Source of the DNA: Arthrobotrys musiformis
Taxonomy: Eukaryota > Ascomycota > Orbiliomycetes > Orbiliales > Orbiliaceae
Assembly (NCBI GenBank): GCA_036971715.1
Contig: JAVHJL010000007.1
Location: forward strand, 1,116,001 to 1,180,000
Direction of reading: 5' to 3'
DNA length: 64,000 bases
Shown: piece by piece, positions 36,272 to 46,275 of the stretch
Layout of the letters: every line of letters begins with the position of its first letter
Position numbering within the stretch: the first letter of the stretch is position 1
Notes under the pieces: model-generated
Told to the model about the DNA's origin: nothing
The model's input: the letters and a program-made list of their open reading frames with translations, nothing else
Database searches by the model: none
Program-made: the position numbers and the translations under genes

Positions 36272-37247
36272 CTTTTGTAATCCCGGGACGGAAAGATCGG
36301 ATGCGAAGACGCTTATTTCAGCGTCTTAACGGAGGAAATGATCAGTGGAAACGATCAGGCCATCGAACGAATAGAGTATCTAATACACCCGTTAGACTTT
36401 ACTTTAAATACATAGATCAATAGACAGATTACTCACCAAGACTTCATAACATTCACCCCAATATACCTCAAGAATCTACAATGTATAGCGCACGGATATG
36501 AAACACCTCCAAAATAATAATTTTTTGTTGCGATTTGTTGCATGTTGCATCCAAATTCCTCTTCAAACTCTGAATGCCAACCCAAAGCGGTTGCCTCGTC
36601 TTTGTAGTCGCTTATTAACCGCCACTAGCGCCAGACGCTACCCCGTCGACATAATCTCACACTACAGCCATGATACCAGACATCTGAGTAGAACAGTGTA
36701 TGTACTGATGTTTATATTGATCAAGCCAGCATCCAATCAGCCAACCGAATACACTATTTAACTAAAACCCGCCGGTATCTTAACCAAAGAATATCGTACG
36801 AAAAAAAAGTGAAAAGAGGATATTTCCAGCGCTGAGGAAAGGATATCGAAGGACTTGAGTATTACAAAGAGAAGACGGGGGATTGAAGGGGTTTAAGTTT
36901 AAGAAAAGGCACCTATCCCTCCTGCGGGCTATGTTAAACCGCCGAGACGGACAAAAGAAATGAAAACTTCGGTGTAAATAAATAAAACGAATAAAAAAGA
37001 AGGAAGAACACCATTTTGTTTTTTTATCCTCAAAGAATCCCGCGATGCAGAAACAACAAAAGGAAGAACAAGGCGATCAAGGAAGCCAAGGAAGAAGGTA
37101 TGTAAGGATAAGAAAGGATACAAAAACACCATGTAGCATCAGCCAATTTATCAAAGGGGGTAACAAGCGTCCAAAACCGTTCAAAAACTCCTGAAAGCGC
37201 CATATTTTAACTGTGATCAAATGTATTCTCCCTTTTTTTTTTTACTT
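36272..37247. other. Intergenic, DCN1 to TilS
   Basis: About 1 kb holding the tRNA-lysidine synthase promoter and the DCN1 3' flank. AT-rich; no gene, RNA or recognised repeat. Confidence 0.5.
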
Positions 37248-38586
37248 TTAGCTTTCGGTATCTGGGCCGTCCTTCGGTCCTATAGTCAGTCCGTCCCTCT
37301 CTTTTCTCCACTCCACGTATTGGTCGTACAGAGCAGGCCCTACGGAGATTCGAATTAGTATCGGCTATTGTAAGGATTATAGATAGCGAGAGAATAAACT
37401 TACAGGCACCATTGGGATCATAGTTCCCTAGCATATACTCCACCGACCGATTGAATGGTAAAAAGCTCTCCCACTGATCCTTATTGATCACCTTCACCGG
37501 CTGCTTCTCCGTCAAGAACTCCAAAAACGGGACAGCATGCGGGTACGGATGATCTTCCCACTTCAGCGGGTCTGCCGTTTCAGGATCATACTTCAGATCG
37601 TACGTCCGTGGATCCAGCACGAATCCCAGGACCGCCGTAGCGTTCTCCGCTGCGATCGTCCTAGCCTCCGGTACGTTTTTCGAAAATTGGAACATGTATT
37701 TAAAAAAGGAGAGGAAGTCGTCGGTGGGAGGGGATACAGGTTTCGTTTGCTGTAGCCAGGTGCCGAGGGTTTTTAGGAGTTGGGCGTTATTCGCGACGTT
37801 GTGCTTTCTCATCCCCGAGTTCCATTGTTCGCGTGGGATCGAACCCATGGTGGGTAAGCCGAGTTTCCAGCAGAGGATATAGATTGCGGCGGACTCGAAT
37901 TTTACCGAAAGATCCTCGAGAAGGCGGATGATACCTGGAACGTCGATTTGTGTCGGGTCTTCCGCGCCTATTCATTCCATTAGCATTACAATAATAAAAA
38001 AAAAAAGCCTAAACGCGAAAGAACAAGGGGAAATGAGCGTACTGGCATATACATCGAACCATTCATCAGCATTCTTCGGCTGCGACTTCTTCCCAGCCTT
38101 AGCCGGCTTCGAAACGACCTTAGGCACGACGACAATATCCTTGTCTACACCATCGTTATCCTCGGCGGATTTCGACACCTTCGGTTTCTTCGCGGTGGTC
38201 GTCTTTTGTTCCGGCGGGGTGGTGGTGGTTTTCCGCTTGCCCTTGCCGTTGGGGGTTGCAGGCTCCTCCGAGGGTATTGTCTGGTCGGGTTTGGATGTGA
38301 CGCCGTTGGACTCGACGGCGGCAGCCTCCGTGCCGTTCGATTTACGCGACTTGCGAGATTGTTTGATAGCCTTTGCTTTAGAGACAGCGCTGCCCATGTC
38401 GTCTGCCGATGTCTTGGTCGGAGATGCGGCGGTATTTGGTGTATTTGGGGGGTTAGATTTGGCGGAAGCAAGGTTTGAGGACGAGCGGGTAAGGCGTCTG
38501 GGGGTGGTGGCCTGTGACTGGGTTTGAGTCTGATTTCTGGAGTTTGTATCGGCGGCAGGAACTGAGGATTTCTTCTTCGGTGGCAT
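37248..38586 (-). CDS. DCN1: Defective-in-cullin-neddylation protein Dcn1-like (E3 for NEDD8)
   Basis: Scaffold E3 that promotes transfer of NEDD8/Rub1 from Ubc12 to cullins. I read three exons: 38586-38043, 37967-37404 and 37339-37248, giving 399 aa. The PONY (cullin-binding) domain is complete: DEWFDVYASAEDPTQIDVPG across intron 1, AIYILCWKLGLPTMGSIPREQW, YDLKYDPETADPLKWEDHPY, and the diagnostic end WPALYDQYVEWRKERDG formed by splicing the last 92 nt exon, which is easily missed. Upstream of the domain is a long N-terminal extension (about 170 aa) rich in Lys, Ser, Thr, Pro and Asn, starting MPPKKKSS and carrying KKPKVSKSAEDND. It may be a nuclear-localisation region. Typical Dcn1 proteins are about 270 aa. 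Confidence 0.93.
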
Positions 38587-39646
38587 CGCGAACAAAGAAG
38601 AAGAAGAGAGAAGAAGGGAAAGAAAGAGAGGGGAGAAAGGAAGAAGAAGTAAGGGAAGGGGGGCTGTGGGGGGAGTATAATAGAAACAATGGTAATAATA
38701 TGGTGGTGGAGTTAATAGCAGGAATGTCAGGCACGGGCAATCTGAGAGTGAGGCCAGGCAAGCAAGTGTGGTGGCTGTGGACTGATCGAGCAAGCACAAA
38801 CCCGCTGCCAAAGACGGCCAAACCGAGCAACCAGACGACGACAAGACAGCCAGAAGACAACCGGACAATCAAGCAAACAGATGCAGACGATGCAGACGAT
38901 GCAGATGTATTCCTAAAGACGGCTGTCCTCCCTTTTCGCCCCTTGAATTTCTCCCTTTTGTTTGGTCTGCTGCGAGTCTGTTTGCGAGGACGGTTGATTG
39001 GAGAGCAGTGACGAAAGGATGGGCGGCAGGCAGACAGATAGGCAGGCAGACTTGGTTGCTTGCTTGCACCTGTGCCAGTGTTTCAAACAGGATCCAACCA
39101 GCACCAGTACCAATCGAGCCTTGGTGTTCGCGTTCTATTAGATACTTAGATATACTAGTTAGAGGTGAGGCATATGGCATGATAGGGAGTACAGGGGAGG
39201 AGGGAGGACATACCGTCAGTTGGAGATGTCGATGGTAAGTTCTGCTGTTTGTTGGTGGTTGATTGATCGATTGATGGAAGAGAAGAGAGAAGAGAGAGTC
39301 TTCCGGTGATATCACTCTGCATCTCTTCTTCCTCCTCCAAAACGCGTCTTCCGTTCAACAAAGAAGAAGGTGCGCGTCCCATCACAACACACTTCCCAAT
39401 GCAGTAGTTTCTCAAAACGACAAACGACCTCAAACAACACACCAACACATGCGGTGTCTTGGCATTTTCTGGACTGTTCCATTGCGAACTGCAACCCCGG
39501 AAAAAGTTTTATTCCCGTTCTTCTCCAAGCTTTGTCCGATATATTCAATACTTCAATACTCCAATACTCCAATACCCTCTCCCTCTTAACCAGTAATACG
39601 TTATCGCGTCCAGTCGATAGTATTTTATCTCTGTAATATCATTACA
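38587..39646. promoter_or_regulatory. Shared divergent promoter, DCN1 / HSP10
   Basis: A 1060 bp gap between the two start codons. Next to DCN1 (38590-38670) there is a long purine tract, CT-rich on the DCN1 sense strand, as often found before fungal transcription starts. Three GATGCAGAC-like direct repeats lie at about 38879-38906. A heat-shock-element-like motif lies near HSP10. Confidence 0.5.
39467..39479 (+). promoter_or_regulatory. Heat-shock-element-like site upstream of HSP10
   Basis: TTCTGGACTGTTC fits the three-unit pattern TTCnnGAnnnTTC, with GAC where GAA is ideal, 168 bp before the HSP10 start codon. The position and target gene suit Hsf1 binding. The motif is short, so chance is possible. 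Confidence 0.4.
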
Positions 39647-40154
39647 ATGGTACTTACCTCCCCCTCTATTTCAAGATACACATACCGACATCCCCCACCT
39701 CGAGACCCCCACTTATAGCTCTAAATTCCAAATCTCCATATACGATTCTCTAACAATGATATAATATGATATGATACAAATAGGCCACCTCAATCCGCGC
39801 AATCAAATCCCTCTCCCCCCTCCTCGACCGCATCCTGGTCCAGCGTATCCGTGCCGAAACAAAAACCGCCTCGGGAATTTTCCTCCCAGAATCCTCAGTC
39901 GAGAAGCTCTCCGAAGCAAAGGTCCTCGCCGTCGGACCCGGTGGATTCGATAGGGACGGAAAGAGGATGGAGGTCAGCGTTAAGCCCGGTGATAGAGTAT
40001 TGATCCCACAATTCGGAGGAAGCCCCGTGAAGGTTGGAGAGGAGGAGTATACGCTTTTCAGAGATCATGAGTAAGTCTTTTTCCCTCTCTATATATAACA
40101 TTGGACAAGTATGTTAATAGGAACTACAGATTGCTGGCGAAGATTAACGAGTAA
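39647..40154 (+). CDS. HSP10: Mitochondrial 10 kDa chaperonin Hsp10 (GroES)
   Basis: Co-chaperonin that caps Hsp60 in the mitochondrial matrix. I read three exons: 39647-39649, 39784-40070 and 40130-40154. They give 104 aa, the usual length. The first coding exon holds only the ATG; a 134 nt intron separates it from GCC ACC. The protein shows LLDRILVQRIRAETKTASGI, FLPESSVEKLSEAKVLAVGP, the mobile-loop and roof region, and the end YTLFRDHELLAKINE completed by the tiny last exon. The split start codon and 25 nt final exon explain why a simple frame search sees only the middle. Confidence 0.96.
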
Positions 40155-40401
40155 GGGACTGTTATCACGGCACACTCGAAGGAGTAAGAGGGGGAAGAGA
40201 ATGCATAACTGTACATATAAGCTAGCCTTTACATAATCACAAAGTGGATCATCTCCATCTCCGCACAAATCTACAGTCCCTAGGTATCTATTTCAGCGTA
40301 CTGGCCAACTTGATACTATTATGGTCTATCTTACATACTATTTACACATTCCAATACAAGGGTTCTCGGTAATATTAGTACCTAAAATAACAAAAAGGAC
40401 A

Positions 40402-41766
40402 TCACTCCAACCCCATCTTCTTCCTCCTCAGCCCCATCATCAACTGCCTCCTCACCTGATCCGGCAACTTCACCCTCCTCAACCACAGTGCCCAAACGGC
40501 AATACCGGCAACAGCACCAGCCAAATGCCCAATATTCCCCATCCCCTCATTCCTCATCCCAATCCCCACCAGATCAAACGTCACAAACCCCATGAATAGC
40601 GTCCGAACACTGATCCCCACGGGGATAAACATCAACTCAAACTTCGCCATCGGATTAACAATAGCCGTAATCGCTAAAAACCCCGTCAAAACACCAGAAG
40701 CACCCAGCGCGTTCCTACAATGCTGTCCCAACAACCAATGTTCGCTCTGCTCCGTCGGTGTAACCTTCCTCCCCGTCTGTTGAAGAATTTGTTTAGGATC
40801 GGTATCACGGTATCGTAGCATCGCAGTCGTTCTATCCAGATGCGTATAAGGGTTCGTAAACCTATCCACCACGAGGACTAATGCCAATCCCAGTCCACCG
40901 ATGAGCGGGTACGCTAGTAAAGCCCTCTTGAACCCATAATACCTCACAATCGTCGGCGATAAAGCCTGCAACGCGAAGAAATTAAACGCCAAATGCCACA
41001 CCTCCGCATGGCTAACCGTCGGCAACAAAAACTGGGTAACCTTGGCGATAACAGACTCCCCCTCCGAACCCGTATACCCGGAGAACGTAAATTCTTCACC
41101 ACTGGGGGTACGGATCTTGGCGGGGTTGGCGGGATGGGCGTTTAGTCCTAATCTTTCGAATGCGATGGATGGGTTGAAGGTTAACCATCTATCCGCGAGG
41201 TCCCTCCAAGGGTTGACGTATTTCGCGAACCAGCCGAGTTCTCCCAATTTCTCTTTTTCGTCGGCGTGACCGAGGCCGGAGAGGTAGGGGAGCCACCAGA
41301 TTATGTGGACGCCGAGAAATATCACTCCGAAGAGTGAGATGTACCGTGAAATAGCCCTCTGCGTCGGTGATACCGGCGGTGGAGGTGGTGGCTCAGAAGA
41401 GTCGGAGGGAGGACGGACGTAGTCTGCATAACGAATGGGTTCTTGTTCAGCACCACCGGTTAAGGTAGCAGGTCTTGCGATCGTAGGCTCTGGTGGTGGG
41501 GGCAGTGATGGTGCTTGACGGGTACGAGGACTGGGGCGGGCACGACGGTTGAAGGATACAAAGCGGGTAGCTATCAACGAGACGGATTTTGGACGTTCAA
41601 TTGTGGATTTTGGGAGGATGGAGGTCCATATTGTTCGAGATGTGGGCGGTCGTAGGAGCGATAGTGGGGTATGGAGGGGTGATATTAATAAAGTGCGCGC
41701 GCCGGCTTGGAGGCACGGCCGGGAGAAAAGCTGCGAGGTTAGTCGCAGGCCGAGGGGGACGTTCAT
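40402..41766 (-). CDS. PCP1: Mitochondrial rhomboid protease Pcp1/PARL
   Basis: Intramembrane serine protease of the mitochondrial inner membrane, known in this family to process Mgm1/OPA1 and Pink1-type substrates. Single exon, 454 aa. The N-terminus (first ~75 residues) is Arg-, Ser- and Leu-rich and reads as a presequence. Proline-rich linkers follow, then an extra first helix (YISLFGVIFLGVHIIWWLPYL). The catalytic serine is in GASG (Ser357) and the catalytic histidine in NIGHLAGAVAG (His414). The upstream conserved histidine/asparagine loop reads WHLAFNFFALQ. About 85 residues separate this loop from GASG. The gene ends convergently with HSP10, 247 bp apart. Confidence 0.95.
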   Translation of the reverse strand: MNVPLGLRLTSQLFSRPCLQAGARTLLISPLHTPLSLLRPPTSRTIWTSILPKSTIERPKSVSLIATRFVSFNRRARPSPRTRQAPSLPPPPEPTIARPATLTGGAEQEPIRYADYVRPPSDSSEPPPPPPVSPTQRAISRYISLFGVIFLGVHIIWWLPYLSGLGHADEKEKLGELGWFAKYVNPWRDLADRWLTFNPSIAFERLGLNAHPANPAKIRTPSGEEFTFSGYTGSEGESVIAKVTQFLLPTVSHAEVWHLAFNFFALQALSPTIVRYYGFKRALLAYPLIGGLGLALVLVVDRFTNPYTHLDRTTAMLRYRDTDPKQILQQTGRKVTPTEQSEHWLLGQHCRNALGASGVLTGFLAITAIVNPMAKFELMFIPVGISVRTLFMGFVTFDLVGIGMRNEGMGNIGHLAGAVAGIAVWALWLRRVKLPDQVRRQLMMGLRRKKMGLE

Positions 41767-42789
41767 GATGGATATATCGTCAACATCATGGCCCTCGCGT
41801 GGCTGTTTTATGGAAGTCGAAGTGGGTTAATGGAAGAAGGTTGCATTTGAGGTCGGGATCGTGTGGCGCGTGGGAAGATTTTCGGATGTGGATGCTGTGG
41901 CGGTGCACGCGCCACTATCGTCTGATATCGTCAAAATCCAACATGAACACACAGGTACGTGGACAGGATATGTGCATACCGGCTTAGGTGCTGAGTAGTT
42001 TAGTAGACAGATTTCTAAAACTTAACTCTTCAATATTGTCTTCAATTCATTGTCCCATCTTATACCTAGACTCTGAATTGCTTAGGACGCAGTTTTAGAG
42101 TGGTCGACCCTATCTAGATATAGATATCAAAGTTGACTACCTAGGTAGTTCTAACCCCCCAGATATTTATGCTTATTTTTAGCTGATATAAATAATATTA
42201 TACACTATACAAGCCTATAAACATAGTAATGTACTCACTCGTCCAATCCTTGTCATGCCTGGCCATAGCGTATATACTACATGTCAACAAACTATACAGG
42301 CCTGGATACTTGAGATTGAAAACCCACGCATAAGGCATGCGGGCCGCAGTATTCGGTTAAAGTGCTTCGTTGTCACAAACTCTTATTTTCTGCATTTGTA
42401 CTATAGCAGACCATGTCCGTCCCTAAAATGAAGGCTCATATCCAGTTGGGTATATGATGGATGCATATATATGCAGTCGAGCTGCGCTACAACTTCGCAT
42501 TTTCAGCCAAGCACAGTTAACTTGGACCCTTTCCCCTCTTTCCCCGCATCATGTTCTCTTCTTTTTTCTTTTATTTATATATATTGATAAAGAGAGTCCA
42601 GGATGGCCGCGAGTGATCGATCTCGGTAGTACTACTAATGTGTTTTGGAGCCCACTGCAGACACAGCACATAGTCAGCCCCGACACCAGCACAGTCCAGA
42701 GTTACAATAATCGAAACCATTGCCCAAATATCAATCGAACAATTGAGTCAACTTGGATATCTTGCCTCGGTATAGCTGCTCAACCTAAG
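41767..42789. other. Intergenic at border of accessory region
   Basis: About 1 kb, AT-rich, with a palindromic TACCTAGGTA near 42139-42148. It holds the promoters of the rhomboid and of the cysteine-rich gene. No gene recognised. Confidence 0.5.
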
Positions 42790-43515
42790 ATGGAAAAATT
42801 GTTTAGGAGTAATTTTGCATCTCCCAAGCTTGACCTAGCGGGCACCTTACTGCTACTGCTATTTTTTTGCCACCAAATAGCTTTGGTTACTTCTGCGATC
42901 CACCCCTCGGATGCCTACCGGTGAGCCTAATATTAAGATCTACGCTCCTCATTATTGCTATTTCGTCGGTTGCTGATAGATATCCCTTTCTGGAGAGGAC
43001 TGCCTGGCGGGGAATCCGGAGAGTTCGATATCCTGAACGACGAGAAAATGTGCCAGCCCGGCCCGCGGACGCACGCGGACAAAAAAGAAAGGTCTTTCAA
43101 TAGACATAATTACATGGAGCCTCCTCCTCCTGGACATAAAAGATGCCAGGCAGGGCATATTTGCCCGGCTAATGAGATATGCTGTCCACTTACCTGTTGT
43201 CCAAATAGACGAAACTATACATGCTGTGATGGCAGATGCGTTTATATGCCTCACGGCAGGCCTATATGCTGCGGATACAGTGTTTGCAGAGAGACGGCGG
43301 AAATATGTTGCGGCGAAGTGTGTATTCCGGGGTGGTACACTTGTTGCGATAGGGCCGGGAGATTTTGCTATCCTGGTGAGCGCTGTTGCGGTAAAGATTG
43401 CTGCTATCGTGGCGGGACTTGCGTTGAAGGGGAATGCGTCTATAATCTTGAGCAACCACAGAGTTCGTCTCAGGCACACTGCTCGAAGATACCGCCCGTG
43501 TTCCAGAATAAGTAG
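42790..43515 (+). CDS. Secreted cysteine-pair-rich protein, copy 1
   Basis: I do not know its function. Two exons, 42790-42920 and 42996-43515, give 216 aa. The start at 42790 places a strong signal peptide near the N-terminus (LAGTLLLLLFFCHQIALVTSA). The intron (donor GTGAGC, branch CTGAT, acceptor TGGAG) was chosen because it alone joins the signal peptide to the cysteine frame. The mature part has 26 Cys including eight Cys-Cys pairs, arranged as repeated units like EICCGEVCIPGWYTCC and RFCYPGERCCGKDCC. The spacing recalls granulin-type stacked disulfide modules, but I cannot assign the family. No enzyme motif is present. A homologous gene follows 760 bp downstream on the same strand. Small secreted cysteine-rich proteins in fungi are often effectors or antimicrobial; that is only a possibility here. 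Confidence 0.72.
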
Positions 43516-44274
43516 TGAATGGCTTTGTCCGGACTTGGGCCTGCTCTGGGCTTACTGGTATGAGAACATGTCAGTGTGTGGGGTTTAAAATAGTGGCAAT
43601 GCAACTGTTGTTCAAATTAATTCTAGTCCTAAAACCCCGACTTTAAGGCAAGCCTCGATTACGTAGCTTTCTCAAGGAGGAGAATTCGCTGCCTGTATTT
43701 ACAATTAGGTCGAGTGTATATGCGTCGCCACGAAAACCAATGAGGATAGAGGGACCATTCATGTGTACTAAGAATAACCCTGCATGTAGTACAGTGCGCA
43801 AGTACATACGTTCACCGTGACACCCCATACGTCTGCATACATATGCTGAGCTGCGGTGCAGTTTCGTTCTGTAAGCCAAGCACAATCAGTGCTGCCGTAC
43901 AGTTGGCCATGGGAGCTCCCTCTTTTCCCCCTCCTACAGTGTCTCTCATTTTTGGTATACCCCGCTCAACCCCTCCCCAGGGCCATTCCTATACTTATAT
44001 CCAAGAAGGGAGCTACTCCGACGGTGTATACAATATTTTATCACTCTTCTGCAATTTCATACTCCGCATATCATTTATACATCAATATATGAGCGACCTC
44101 GAGGCCTCCGCTCGATTGATATATATTAATTCAAGTTCTCAATTATATACGTTATCTCAGAATCTATTGTTGGTAGATCAAGCCGTTCACGAATTCAACA
44201 GGTAGCTAAGCCTGGCGAATTGAACAGAGCTATTCAGCATCTACTAGATATTTTGCGCGCCCAATTGATCAAAG
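43516..44274. other. Intergenic between the cysteine-rich pair
   Basis: 759 bp with no recognised coding homology; a TATATATT-rich stretch lies near 44120-44160, before the second gene. Confidence 0.5.
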
Positions 44275-45450
44275 ATGAGGAAAGATATTAAGGACCCTAG
44301 TCTCCTCAACTTCAAAATCATGGGCACTTTTCTATTCATAACAGTCCTGCGCTACCAGTTAGTCTTAGCTTCCGTCGCCCAAGAAGTCAACCAACCCAAT
44401 CTGGAGTTATCAGTGAATCAAAACCCAAACCCAGACGCAGGGCGCGGGGACCCCAACTTCGAAAATATCCCCATTCCGTACATTGGCACAGGGCACACCT
44501 GCCACTGCCCCGGCTCAAACTACCGACACCAGTGCGAAAACATCCCCGGTGGTTACCGTACACTAAACAAAGACGCCAGTCCCATATGCCCAGTTTGCAA
44601 ACAAGATAATTCCGATACCGTCCTTATTTCCAATTTTTGGATGGCGTACGTACAAAATAATTTTTCCTCATTGCTTCAAAGTACTAATACCATAATCTAT
44701 AGCTGTCGTGATTATCCCTGTTACAATAATAAAACCTACTGCGATGAAAACAAGATTTGCGTACCGAACCATCTGAGGCGTTGTTTTTATCCCGATGATC
44801 CTCTTGTATTTACATGCCCTCGGGAACAACTATGCTGTGCTAAACGTTGCACTCCGCTTGGATATACCTGCTGCGCAGGCGGAATCGGGACTCTCTGCCC
44901 ACCAGACCATCACTGGTAAGTTTATTTATACTTCATTGGTAAGGGATTTATACGGTTGATACTTACACATTCGCATGAACGGGGTTTAGTGCGGGAGATG
45001 GTGAGAAGAAAAACTGCATGCGCAACAACCAGGTCTAGCTTGAATCGCTCATGCCAAACTAGACAAGGTTGCTGCGGACGGGGATGTATAAACAAAGGGC
45101 AAAAGAGCTGCCGTAATGATGATGTTGTTCGCAAAGAGAAGGAAATCTGCTGTGGGAGTAATTGTTGCCCGGATGCAGATGAATATATCTGCTGGAAAAT
45201 GCTTTGAATTTAGGGATCCCGGGGTTGGATGTTGTGGGTCTGTGGGTTGTACCTTTAACGAGAAATGCTGTTATGGCAGATGTGTAAAAGATAACTTGGA
45301 TTGCTGCCGCAACGGACGTTTGTGCGATTATAAGGAGCGTCGTTGCGGTGGAGGTTGCTGCTGGATCTAGATGGTTGGAATTGTATCGACGGAAAGTGCC
45401 GAAGGACTCATAAACTACCACAACCTCCAAATACACCGCGGGTTTTTTAG
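44275..45450 (+). pseudogene. Secreted cysteine-pair-rich protein, copy 2, frame-disrupted
   Basis: Homologue of the upstream gene. The N-terminus has a signal peptide (from 44275, or from the in-frame ATG at 44320: MGTFLFITVLRYQLVLASVA). Exons 44275-44645 and 44703-44915 are well supported; the intron between is 57 nt without a stop (donor GTACGT, branch CTAAT, acceptor CTATAG). Exon 2 shows LCCAKRCTPLGYTCC, aligning to ICCGEVCIPGWYTCC of copy 1. A third exon probably starts near 45033 and continues the pattern (EICCGSNCC), but near 45193-45200 the cysteine frame shifts by one. It runs to about 45363 in the second frame (DNLDCCRNGRLCDYKERRC), then returns to the first frame and ends at a TAG at 45448-45450. 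No GT-AG intron fits either shift. It may be a decaying copy, or the assembly may contain two base errors. Confidence 0.6.
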
Positions 45451-46275
45451 CATTAGGTGGTGGTATAGCTATGAGTAGGTCGGGTTTTGGGGTTAGAGGA
45501 GACACCTAGCACCTGCTAATAACAAGCTAGTACCGAGCATCTTCTTGCGATATACATTACTATACCAGCTGCTAGGAGACGATATATGTGTAGAGCATTG
45601 AATATTATCTTAATATAATGATCCTGAGGTATATACTTGAGGGCGCTTTCTGTTCGCACACTTTCTATAGATCTAGCTCGCCAGACTTTTTTCAATACTA
45701 GCTAGAGTCTGGACCAGACCTTCCCGAGTGAGATCTGATATATATCGATATCCGCCTGTGCGTGCGTGCGCGCGCGCGTGTGGTAACGTTCTTGTTGCAT
45801 TTTTGGGGGGCTTATATCCGATATCCACTGCCCATGTAATCCAATGCAATGGCTCATGATAATATCCCGGTATAGCACACAACTAACCCATTGTCAGTCA
45901 CAGATGAACAAATTTAATCAAAGTATACTAGAAAAAAGTAGACTTCTTTGCACCCAGTGGGACAATTACACTAATGGCTGACACAGGACTCGGCTTGGCT
46001 TCCGGCACCCCTATGCATGCTATCTTTCGATATAGCAACTTACCACCCAGCTCAGCATTGGCTCCTTCAACCTAGCCTTCGCTAGCCTCACGGCAGATAT
46101 CACCATCGCAAAGGGGGTGCTTGGGGGATTGCGGTCCTCATCTAAGAGGTATCTCCCCTCATACTTCTTTGTTGGGCACCCCATGTTTAAATTCATCGTG
46201 TTCATCGTGTTCAAGCCTTCGTTCATTGCAATAATTTCGGCTTAGGTTGGCCCCTTCCTTTCTGAATACTTCAGG
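45451..46275. other. Intergenic with alternating GT/GC tract
   Basis: 825 bp without a recognised gene. An alternating pyrimidine-purine tract of about 26 bases (TGTGCGTGCG..., 45757-45782) could adopt Z-form DNA. Confidence 0.5.

Noticed and set aside
38587..38868. Upstream in-frame extension of DCN1
   Set aside because: It translates the CT-rich leader into Leu/Ser/Pro runs; the ATG at 38586 is the first credible start.
43843..44205. 120-codon frame between the cysteine-rich genes
   Set aside because: Lacks the cysteine pattern, a signal peptide and any recognisable motif.
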